From Anaeramoeba flamelloides (Eukaryota; Metamonada; Anaeramoebidae): a stretch of 64,000 nucleotides of DNA. The position numbers and the translations under genes are program-made. Positions 44,151 through 54,300 of this stretch are shown here, one piece after another. Where the stretch lies: contig JANTQA010000075.1 in the NCBI GenBank assembly GCA_027625915.1, positions 1,984,001-2,048,000 on the forward strand, in the 5' to 3' direction. The notes beneath the pieces are model-generated. The model had not been told where the DNA came from. It made no database searches and saw only the letters and a program-made list of their open reading frames with translations. Positions within the stretch are counted from its first letter, which is position 1. Each line of letters begins with the position of its first letter.

Positions 44151-44827
44151 TTTTTTTCTTTGTCGACTTTTGAAAGCTTTTTTGAGTATTTATAAGTTTT
44201 GCAGATCTTCATGCCTTTTCAAATTTACTGTTCTGTATTCTGAGTTCAGGTTAAGTTCTGAAGGGATTTAGTTAGATTGTCTTCACTCAAAATCTCAATT
44301 CAATTCTCCTTTGATTTTGAACAAGAAGAGTTCAGATAATTTGAGAAGAGATCAAAAAAAGGATCCATACATTTCACATTGGATATTTTATCTTTCAAAG
44401 TCATGTGAATTCTTCTTCAAGTTTTATCATCATATTTTCACTAAATTAACTTTGGAGCATTAATATAGATTTATTATCTTTTGATTTGCTTTATTTGGAA
44501 ATCCCAAAGATAGAATATATTGAAGGATTTTGTTATTGAGATTCAATTTATTCTATCCTATTAACAAAATTGTTACTAAAATGGAAAAGTTGCAGATTTT
44601 AAATTGATTGTTCTCAGTAAAATTACAATCATGATATCTCAAAAATATTTACATTCATGTTATTGTCTAAATTCTTTTTAATTGTGATGAAGCCTTTTCT
44701 TTTAATAACAATTCCCAAAAAGGATAAGATTTTTACTTTTCAAAATTTGTACAAAAAAAATTGGAAGGTTTATTTAAAATATTATTTTCAAAAGGCAAAA
44801 TTAAATATATTAATATTAACGTTAAGA

Positions 44828-46369
44828 TTAATATTCTTGGTGCTTAAACTCTTTTTGTTTTTTTAATATTTGATTTTCGCCCATTAATTTATTTACTTCT
44901 TCTCCAAGTATTTGTACATTTTTTTGGTATTGTATATTTTTTAATAAAGTGTATTCTAATAGTTGTTGAATTCTGTCTATTTCATCATATGAAGAAGATC
45001 TTTTATTGTTATGACTTTTCAATGAATTTGAATTTATAAATTTTGAATTCATTTTAAATTTCTCTTTAATTTTCAAATTTTCATCTTTTAAATTTTGGAG
45101 CTTTTCGCCTAAAAATCTGATAGTTTCTTGATGTTTATTTTGTCGTTTACTTGATGAGGATTTGTGATTCGAATTTTTTCTTAGTTGGACCCTTAGGTCT
45201 TTTATTATTTCAAAATGTTTTCTTTCAGAAATCTTTCTTTCAAGGATTCCGTCTTCGAATTGTGTGTTTAATTGCTTGTTTTTTTTTAGGGCCAATTTTA
45301 ATTTCTTTTTATATTTTTGTGCAAGTTTTTTTGAGTTTAACAAATTATTTTTTTCCTTTGTTAATTTGTTGATTTCAATCTCTTTTTGGTTTAATAATCG
45401 GCTTAATTTAATTTCATTTTTTTTTAATTCATTTGTTTCTGATCGTAATTCTTTTTCACTCTTTTGAATTATTTCATTTTCCTTGATTAATTTTGGTAAT
45501 CTTTGTTTTAATATTTCTGATTCTTCTTTTAATTCTTCTTTCCCATTTCCAAGAAATTTTATTTGAATTAACAATTGCTCAATTTTGGAGTCTTTTTCCA
45601 GATTAGTGGTTTGGAGTTTTTTGATTTTGCTTTTGTATTTCCTGTTCTTTTGTTCTTTTGACTCACTAATTTTTTGAAATGTATTCTTTTGCTGTTCCAA
45701 TTCCTCAATTTCATTAATGTTTGCTTCTTGTTCTTTTGTTATGTTTACAATTTCTTTTTTTAGTCTAAGTGTCTCTTCAGTAAGGGTACTGATCTTCTGC
45801 TGTAAGATCCTTTCTTGATTTTTTTTCTCTTTTTTCAGATTTTTTACTTGTTTCTTCTCACGTTTTTTTTTAGTTAGTTCTTCAAATTTAGCTTTTAATT
45901 CTAAATATTCCTTGTCTTGGATTGCGATTAATTGCTTTTTAATTTTTAGTTCTTCCTCTATTTGCTCATTACATATCGCACATTCTTTAAACCCATTCTC
46001 TATTTCTACCAACGTTGTCAGCATTTTTTTGTTCCTTCTTTTCACTTCCTTTTCGATCCACTCGTCTTTTTTGATTTTTAATTCTTGTTCCGCTTTATTG
46101 AGTAATGAACGAAGATGTTGGTTTTCACTCCGTAAATTCTCTATTTCAGTTTTTTTTGGGATTGTAATCATTTCTTTTTCTTTTTCTTTGTCCTTGTATT
46201 TGTCATTGTATTTTTCTTTTTCTTTGTCTTTGTCCCTGTCTTTGTCTTTTTGTGTTTCTTTTTTTTTTTTTTTCACTTCCCCTTTTGGTTGTTCTTTTTC
46301 ATTTTCTTTTTCTTGATAATTAGTGGTTGGATTGTTGATCTTTCTTTGACCACTTTGGATACTTGTCAT
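44828..46369 (-). CDS. long coiled-coil protein of unknown function
   Basis: A single-exon 513-residue protein. The first 70 residues are a low-complexity Lys/Glu/Asp stretch with KDKDRDKDKEKEKYNDKYKD-type repeats. From about residue 75 to the end the sequence is almost unbroken heptad-type coiled coil rich in Glu, Lys, Leu, Ile and Asn (IENLRSENQHLRSLLNKAEQ and similar). One possible metal or redox motif, CAICNEQI, lies near residue 130. A Ser-rich break (SSSSKRQNK) lies near residue 405 and a second (SNSLKSHNNKRSSSYDE) near 450. There is no domain that would name it. Such proteins are often cytoskeletal, centrosomal or tethering factors, but that is not shown here. The ATG at 46369 follows A/T-rich DNA and is the first in frame. 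Confidence 0.82.
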   Translation of the reverse strand: MTSIQSGQRKINNPTTNYQEKENEKEQPKGEVKKKKKETQKDKDRDKDKEKEKYNDKYKDKEKEKEMITIPKKTEIENLRSENQHLRSLLNKAEQELKIKKDEWIEKEVKRRNKKMLTTLVEIENGFKECAICNEQIEEELKIKKQLIAIQDKEYLELKAKFEELTKKKREKKQVKNLKKEKKNQERILQQKISTLTEETLRLKKEIVNITKEQEANINEIEELEQQKNTFQKISESKEQKNRKYKSKIKKLQTTNLEKDSKIEQLLIQIKFLGNGKEELKEESEILKQRLPKLIKENEIIQKSEKELRSETNELKKNEIKLSRLLNQKEIEINKLTKEKNNLLNSKKLAQKYKKKLKLALKKNKQLNTQFEDGILERKISERKHFEIIKDLRVQLRKNSNHKSSSSKRQNKHQETIRFLGEKLQNLKDENLKIKEKFKMNSKFINSNSLKSHNNKRSSSYDEIDRIQQLLEYTLLKNIQYQKNVQILGEEVNKLMGENQILKKQKEFKHQEY

Positions 46370-47637
46370 TAATTTTACGGAAAAGAGGAAAACAGACTTT
46401 GAAAAATATTCAAAGGTGTATTAAAAGAAAAGAAAAAAATGAAAAGTTAATGATTGATTTTTTCACTTTATATTGTTTTCGTTTTCTCTTATTATTTGAG
46501 ACTTGGGAGTATATTTAATACCGATTTTTTCGACAATCAAATTGCAAACCAAACATTACCTAACAATTGATTTATTTAACAAGTATGAGGTAAATATTGA
46601 AATTTAAATGTTTTTGAGGAGTTTAAATTAGGTTAATTCAATCATCCTTTTTTTTTGAAAGTGATTAAGAATCATGTATAAAGGTGATTTTGGGCACTAA
46701 GAGTTTGATCTATTTTATTTAAAATTTTTTAACTGATCAAAAACAAAATAGATTATTAATATTTGTTATCTGAAGATGACTTTTACAAGACAGATCTGTT
46801 AAAAATATTGAAATTTTAGTGCAAAATGAATTTAATTGCTATTCTTCTCAAGTAAATCAGTTAGTTTCCATTTTTTTTTTTTTGAAGATCTGTATTTTTT
46901 TTAATTTTTTTTTTGTTATCATTTTTCTAAAAAAAACAATACTAAAAGTATGATCTCTTTAGAAACAAATATATTTACTCCCAAAAACTTACACTAAACA
47001 GTACCTAATAATTCTTTTCTAATTTTAGAATCTATTAATGTTTCTGTCTTTTGTTATTTTTTATTCAAAAAAAAGGAAAATAATAAAATAAGTAATTGGA
47101 ATTTAAATGGGATAAAAATTTCAATTATTATTGGACTTTATAATTGTAAAAGAGTCCTTTTGTTGAAGATTCCGCACGAGATTTAGAACAAAAAAAAAAA
47201 GGAGGAGGTGGGCAAATATTAGAACAAAAATTATGATCTATTTATTTAGAAGCCTTTTTGCTAAAGAACGATAAGGAAATGAAAATTTTTTTTTTATTGA
47301 ATCTAACAATACTAGTAATGAAAAGGGACCAGACGTCTACTTAGAAGGAGTTCAAAATCAAAAGTGTAATTTTATTATGTGTAAACCACATTAGAACTAT
47401 GTGGTTCAAATTTTTATAAATTTAATGATTAAAAAAGTACCAAAGTTTACTCTCATTATTTTAAGATGATTTAGGAAATGTAAAAAAACTCGTAATTTTA
47501 GAAAATATAGACATTTCACAACAAATTTAAAAGGACTAATCAACAATGATCAGAACAAAAAATGTTACTATATTAATCTCAGAATTTGGATTAGCGGCAA
47601 AAAAATTCTAATTTTTTAAACAATTAATTATTTAACT

Positions 47638-47801
47638 TACTAGCATTTGAATTCGTAATGGGAAAAAATTTTGACTTCATTTGAAATTTTTATTTTTATA
47701 ATAGAGTTTTCAAAAAGTAGGGTGTGATTTGTGACTCGATTTGAAAAAGGAAATTGAAAAGGAAGTGAAAATTATTTCCCATTTAGAGTTCAAATACCAG
47801 T
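47638..47801. mobile_element. R1 fold-back element, copy G (about 164 nt)
   Basis: The left end is ACTAGCATTTGAATTCGTAATGGG, then AAAAAATTTTGACTTCATTTG. The centre is AAGTAGGGTGTGATTTGTGAC. The right end is GAAGTGAAAATTATTTCCC with TCAAATACCAGTA. Confidence 0.8.
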
Positions 47802-48484
47802 AGGTACTATTTTTGCCAATTATTTAGAAAGATTGTAATTATTTTAAAAATGCAATAAGCTTTACAAAAAGGAAACATAAATAATCAGTATTGAGGTATT
47901 TTTGTTTGACAATTTATGTTTGAACTTATTCTAAAATATTACTAAAATTATTTGAAAATATTGAAATATTAAATAGTAATTAATTTTTAATAGGTATCTG
48001 AAAACTAATATCATAACTCATAATTCAATTCCCATAAAACGAAGCGCACAATTTCAAATCATTAAACATTTTTGACAGCTTGATGATGAATTGAAATAAA
48101 AAAGATAAATTATTTACCATACACATATAATAAAAATGATAATGAATTCAATGTTTTTTTAAATTTGTTAAATAATTAATTTTTAGGTTGAAAAAGTTTA
48201 AGAAAATTATATTTTAATTTTATTATCAGTAGATATAGTTATTAATGACTTCGAGCCTTTAAAGTTATTTTGTAAAAAGGTTTAATTAAATCCAAATAAT
48301 AGTTTAAAATTTTGAAAGAAAAAAGATATTTTTATTAATGAAAATTCAATACAATTATCAAGAAAATTTTATTGATACTTTTGTAAGATAAAAATATAAA
48401 GTGGTTCATTCATTTTATTGGTAGTTTAACAGTTGCTCAATTATTTCAAGAAAGGTAAAAGAAAAAAAAAATAATTAATTATTT

Positions 48485-48674
48485 CAGTTTCAAATTTAAG
48501 GTGCAAACTATCAACGAAATTTAAGGTACAGAAAAATCCTAAATTAAGGTATAAAATTTGGAATTTGAATTTTTACAAATTATTTTGCCAGAATCTAAAT
48601 TTTGAGCCTTAATTTGAGGTTTTTATTGTGCCTTAAATTTCGTTGAAGTTTGTGTCTTAAAAGTGGAACTGGCT
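48485..48674. mobile_element. R2 fold-back element, copy 3
   Basis: The right end AAAAGTGGAACTGGCT is intact and the left end is eroded (CAGTTTCAAATTTAAGGTGC). The inverted inner words TTTAAGGTACAG, CTAAATTAAGGTATAAAATT and their complements are clear. Confidence 0.78.
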
Positions 48675-49334
48675 AAACAAAAAATTTCCTCAAAATATTG
48701 AAAGTTAAATTAGCAAATAACATGATTTAATTTTTAAAATGAATGATATTGGATAAGATAAAGATATAAAATGAATATCAATGAAACTTGAAATTTCTTT
48801 TTTAAAATAGAATTTTAAAAAAAAATGATAATGAATTTTATTTTTTTTTTGATATCTAGAAGATTTTGATTTGGATAACTTTTGCAGACAAAAGTATAAT
48901 CAAATAAATACTCAATAAAATATAAAAGTTACAAGTGAAAGATTTAATATTAGATCTCAAAAAAAAAAATATAATCTCCATAAAAAAATCAAGAAATTTC
49001 TCAAAATTGCTTTTAATTCTTGATTTTTTTTAGATATTGATTTCTAGCAAATTTTAATTGAAACTCATTGTAAACATCAATTTTACATTCTATTTTTTTT
49101 TTTTTTTTTTTCAGTTTTTTGAGAATCTAGAAGATAAGTTGAAGACCAAAGTATTTTTTTTTATAAACTATCACACATTTCAACTTCAGTTGTTGATATG
49201 GTATTTCCACAGCCTTAAATTAGCTTTGAGATATTTACTTAATTTTTTAATGATTAATAGTTTTAAAAAATACTGTATTTATAAAATTGAACTTAAAATT
49301 CAGAGGTGAATTAGTAAAAATTGCCATTATGTAG

Positions 49335-50075
49335 AGCCAGTTTGGCCTATAAGTTACAAACTTTCAAGGTTATTTAAGGTACAAAAAAAATCTCAAATTA
49401 AGGTATAAAATTCAAATTCTAAACTAAATTCCAAAAATTTAGACACGGTTTAAACTGTTGAAAGAATAGCAATACTCCAATTTACACCCAATTTGGGAAT
49501 AATTTTGATATACAAACTATTTCCTTTTTTGTCTTTTTTGTTTTATTTTCATTTCCAAATTTTACAGTTACATAATCTGTTTCATTAGATCTGGAAATTT
49601 TTTTCGATGGTTGATAGAAGGTTAGTGTTGAGTTTGTTAAATTAAGAAATAACATACAATTTGTAAATGCTATCTTATCGTTTGATCGATCAACTCTTTT
49701 TGGTGAAATTTCAACAAATTTAATAATACATTTTTTTTTTTAGTTCGTTTCATTATTCTGGATAACAGCAATTGTTTTTTATTCGTGAGTTTTATATTAT
49801 TTTCTTTAATTTGATGAAAATGATTACTTATAAAAAAATTAATATTGGGTAACCAAAATATTGTTTTATATTATGTTTGGAAAAAATAAAATAAATGGAG
49901 TATTATTTTGCCTATTTTTGATTTTGGGTGTTTCTGTGATTTCCAAATTTTTGAAATGGGGTTTAGTAAAATAATTTGTGTAATAAAAAATTCCCAAAAA
50001 CATGCTTTAATTTAAAATTTTTTATGGTTGTTAAATTTTAGTTGACAGTTTGGGTCTTAAAAGTGGAATTGACTG
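49335..50075. mobile_element. R2 fold-back element, copy 4, split by R3 copy 1
   Basis: The left part (49335-49420) starts AGCCAGTTTGGCCTATAAG and contains TCTCAAATTAAGGTATAAAATTC. The right part (about 49967-50075) ends TCTTAAAAGTGGAATTGACTGT. Without the inserted R3 the length is about 195 nt, as in other R2 copies. Confidence 0.75.
49421..49966. mobile_element. R3 element, copy 1 (about 546 nt)
   Basis: The ends are CTAAATTCCAAAAATTTAGA and the complement CAAATTTTTGAAATGGGGTTTAG, so the outer inverted repeat is short and imperfect. The body aligns with the complement of 53373-54092 through GGGTGTTTCTGTGATTTCC, ACTTATAAAAA, GATCGATCAAC, CGATGGTTGATAGAAGG and GTTTAAACTGTTGAAAGAATA. There is no coding capacity. 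Confidence 0.8.
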
Positions 50076-50299
50076 TATTTAATGGTTTCAAAGGAGTAAA
50101 ATAAAGAGAAGAAAATCAGACTATCAAGAATACAAATTAGACCATTCATTTACACTTGATAACATGCCGATTTTTTCTGAGGTGTTAAAAAAAGAGTTTA
50201 TTTTGAAACAAAAATTTTTCAAAAATATGTAAAAAATTCTATTTTAAACTCATACACAAGCAGAAGAATTATAATAGGTTTTAGGTAGAAATAAATAAA

Positions 50300-50830
50300 G
50301 TACAGAATTTACCGTCTTGGTGTTTCAAAAGTATTAATCTTTTTTCGAAATAAAACTACTTTTTCTTAAGGGATATCAAAAAAGAGACACTCTGGGGGAG
50401 TTATGGGTGAAAAAAGTCTTTTAAGGTTCTTTATCTCTTGAGATCCAGAAGAACTCTTAATTTTAATATTTTAAGGAATTTTAAATTTTCCTCATCAGAT
50501 TTTAGTTATAAGTTTCTACAAACACCCTAACTGAACATAAGTTGTTCTAGCTCTATTTTTTTCAGATACTTTTCTTGGAATCGAGATTATAGTTGCCTTA
50601 GAACAAAAAGGGTTTGTTAATAGTAACCACTACGAATTTACAATGAAGTTTCTCGATCAAGTAAAATTTCTAATTATTAAAAATTTAAAAACTAAGAGTT
50701 CTTCTGGAACTCAAGAGGTGAAGATTTAATACATGGTGTTTTAATTCGTACGTGTTGCTTATAGTGGCTTAATTTTTAATAACCCTTAATCTTTTGCCAA
50801 TAACTAAATTTACTACCTTATAAGAAAAGT
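50300..50830. mobile_element. R7 fold-back element, copy 1
   Basis: Inverted words CTCTTGAGATCCAGAAGAACTCTTA (about 50436-50460) and GAGTTCTTCTGGAACTCAAGAG (about 50696-50717) form the arms, with further weaker matches outward. The middle (GCCTTAGAACAAAAAGGG to GATCAAGTAAAATTTC) aligns directly with 62465-62550. Outer limits are approximate. Confidence 0.55.
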
Positions 50831-51348
50831 ACGATCCATACAACTACTTTCAAGAATTTTGAAACTTTCAGACCGAAAGTTTTGAAGATTTCACCGTTTC
50901 TGATATTCTTTCATATTTTTTCAAATTTCAAATACTTGATACAAACTTTTGTAAGCCAAAAAAAGGGATTGATGATTAAAAAAGAACAAAACATAATAGT
51001 TAGAATTTTTTTGAAATTTTTCAAAGTTATCTCAAAGAAAAAGATTTGTTTGTTTTCCAAAACTTGTAACTCTTTTTATGAAAATCTAAAAGTGGTAATT
51101 TTTTTAAAACGGAATTTTATCAAAAGTTTAAATTGGCAAACTTTTAAATTAAATGTGAATGTATTTTGATCTTTTAATTATCTCCCAAATTTGAAATAAT
51201 TTCAAAAAACAACAAAAGATACTAGAATTAACAAAAATACATATAATTCTTGTTCGATTTTTGCCTTTCAAACGAAAGTAGTAAATCATTTTTTAATTTT
51301 TTTTTTGACTGAAAGACTTTTTTTTTTTTTTTTGATTTTGATCTGTCA

Positions 51349-54300
51349 ATGAGCAAAAAAAAACAAAAAAAACAGCAAAAACAAGATTTAAATCCCTTGA
51401 TTTGGTATTTGTGTTCAGTTGGTGATTGTGGAAGGCTCTCTCTTTTACTCTCCTCACTTGCTGCTCAAAAAGAAAATTTGTTACATTCAAAATCGCCTAC
51501 TGGCGATACTGGGCTTCATTATTGTGTTTCAGGAGTGAAACCACATTTTAAATGTTTGCATCTAATGTTGTCATATCGATCAAATCCGAATACAAAAAAT
51601 AAAATGGATTTCTCTCCACTTCACATTGCTTGTGCGAAGGGATTTCAAAAGTGTGCTTCAGAATTATTGGAAAATGGTGCAGATCCAGATCTTGTCACTA
51701 AGCAAGGTAAATCTTTTTCTTCTTTCCTTTTCCTTAACCTTCTCTTTGTCCGTGTTCTTACTCTTTTTTTTTTTTTTTTTTTTCGTTTACCCGTTATGAA
51801 ATAAATAAAATTCAAAAATCGGAACAAAAATAAAAAAACACAAATTTTTACTCATTTTGTTTTTTTGAAAAAAAATTCACAATTGGGAAATAATAAACTT
51901 CAAATAGGTTTCCGTCCGATACACTATGCTACGATGGGTGGTTATAAAGGATGTGTTGAACTTTTGTTAAAAAAAAAGACTAAAATAATTGTTTGTTCTT
52001 TCTAAATTTCAATCTATTTTTTTTTTTTAAATTTTTTTTCAATTTCTTTCCAAAGAAAAAAATAAAATTCAAGATTTATCATCTTTCCAACAATTCTTAA
52101 ACTACCCTCTCCTTATGAAAAAAATTTTTCAATTTGATAGACTTTAAATGACAAAATGTCGATACTAATGATCGCTGCAAAATATGGGAATTATAAGTTA
52201 ATCCCTTTTTTAATTTCAAAAGGAAGCAAAGTTAACCATCAATTATTTAGTGGGACAACTGCACTGCACCTCGCAGCAGAAAATAGTAATAGCAGATGTT
52301 GTAAACTCCTGATGGAGAATGGAGCAAATGTTCATGCCCTAAATCTTAGAAGACAAACGCCCTTGCATTTAGCAACAAGAGAAAGAGACTTATTTACATC
52401 AAAGTAAGTAAATTTATTTTCGAAAGAGAAATGAATTAATGAATTCAAATACCAATTTATTCAATCTTTATTGATTCGGTAAAAAAATAGTATTTTTTTT
52501 TCAAAAACGATTTTTTGATTGATTCGATAATTTTGAAAATTGGTACAATTAATTTTTTTTTTTTTCTTTTTTTTTTAAGAGTTTATTTATTGTTTAAGGG
52601 ATGAGTAACTCTGATTTATTTTTTTTTCCAAAGTCAATGCTTGTATTTGAAATTTAAATGGGACACAATTTGAGCCAATTTTCATCTGTTTTCAATTCTT
52701 CAAAATTTCTTTCATTTTAGGATTCTTAGTTCACCCAAAAGACCACACGATATATAACAAAAAAAAAAAAGAACCAAACAAATAAATAGAAAACCACAAA
52801 TTACAATTTCTTGCTTTGAAAATCCTATCAGTAAAAGATAAGATTGGAAAGGGAAAATTTCATCCCATTTATTATGAAAATAACAGTAGAGTACTTATTT
52901 TCAGAAAGATTCAATTAAACCTGCTAAAAAAACTTCCTTTATCAACTTTAGAGAAATGAAGCATCATTTTTAAAAGAATTCATTTTATACAATTACATTT
53001 TACAGAAAAAATATCTGATCTTTCTTTTTGTTTCAATTTTTGAATTTGAAAAATAACAAAAAGGAAAATTTGAGAAAACATTTTAATTTTTATGAAATCA
53101 CACTTTTTGTAATTTCTGATTGTTTGTATGAACAAATAACTGATGAAAATTTAATCTTAATTTAAAAATACAAAAAAAATAAACCAAATATTTTATCCTT
53201 GAAGCTCAGAAAAAAATGATCTTTTATTTTTTTTTTTCAGAAATATTTATTAAATTTCTTGAAATTTTAAAAAGATTAGGTAATTATTTTTTTCAATTAT
53301 TAAGAGTATAATAGATAACTGTTATTATTTAAATAAGTTCTTTGATAATATCTTTTTTTTTTTTTTTTTATTATAAACCCCATTCCAAAAATTTGGAAAT
53401 CACAGAAACACCCAAAATCAAAAATAGGAAAAAAAAAATCCCAATTTATTATATTTTTCCAAATGTAATATAAAATCACATTTAAGTAACCCAGTATTAA
53501 TGTTTTTATAAGTAATCGTTTTCATCCAAATAAAAGAAAAAAATATAAAACGAAAAAATCAATATCTGGTGTGTCTAAAATAATGAAACGAGCTGAAAAA
53601 AAAATGTATTGGTTAATTTGTTGAAATTTCACCAAAAATTGTTGATCGATCAAATGATAAGATAATATCGGCCAATTGGGTGTGGTTTTTCTATTTAAGG
53701 GGCTAATCTCTTTTAAATTTTTTTACCTAAATTTAATTGAGATTGAGAAAATTTTTATGACAATTACTTATATTTGAAAAACTTTGTTTATTTTCAATAT
53801 TAAACTTATTTCTAGATTATGAATCCTTATTTAAAAATTGGTAAAAAAAAAAAAAATAATAGAGATTAGTCCCTTAACAAACCCAACCCTGACCTTCTAT
53901 CAACCATCGAAAAAAAATTCCAGATCTAACGAAACAAATTTCGTAAATGAAAAAAGGAAATGAAAACAAAACAAAAAAGACAAAAAATGAAATAGTTTGT
54001 AAAATCAAATATTATTTCCAAATTGAATGCAAAGTGTGTTATTGTTATTCTTTCAACTGTTTAAACGGTATCCAAATTTTTGGAATTTAGTTTAATTAAT
54101 AATTTGAATTTAATTTTATTTGTTTGAAAAATTTTATAAAATTGAGAAATAATAATAAAATTATATTGATAATTTTCTTCTATGGGTTGTAAATTCATTA
54201 AAATAATTAAGATCATGTTATTAATTATTGTTTAGAAATAATTTAATTAAGGGGGTAGGCTAGTCTAGTCACAACATACCCCAAGAGTTGAGTGTGTTTT

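Larger units (their letters stand above)
39971..44827. other. intergenic, repeats only
   Basis: No gene is supported. A 16-base C run lies at 41963-41978, exceptional in this composition. R6 (about 42240-43155) and a fold-back pair (43262-44150) are listed separately. About 40.0-41.9 kb shows only A/T-rich sequence. About 44.15-44.8 kb is also unassigned. Confidence 0.55.
46370..51348. other. intergenic between the coiled-coil and RasGEF genes
   Basis: It contains R1 copy G, R2 copies 3 and 4, R3 copy 1 and one R7 fold-back, each listed separately. About 46.4-47.6, 47.85-48.45 and 48.7-49.3 kb are A/T-rich without recognised features. A 95-codon frame at 50882-51169 is I/F/K-rich and is not called. 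Confidence 0.55.

Noticed and set aside
45151-46316. Plus-strand frames opposite the coiled-coil gene
   Set aside because: S/F/L-only mirror images of Glu/Lys codons on the minus strand.
50882-51169. 95-codon frame just upstream of the RasGEF gene
   Set aside because: I/F/K-rich with no recognisable motif, as expected by chance in this composition.
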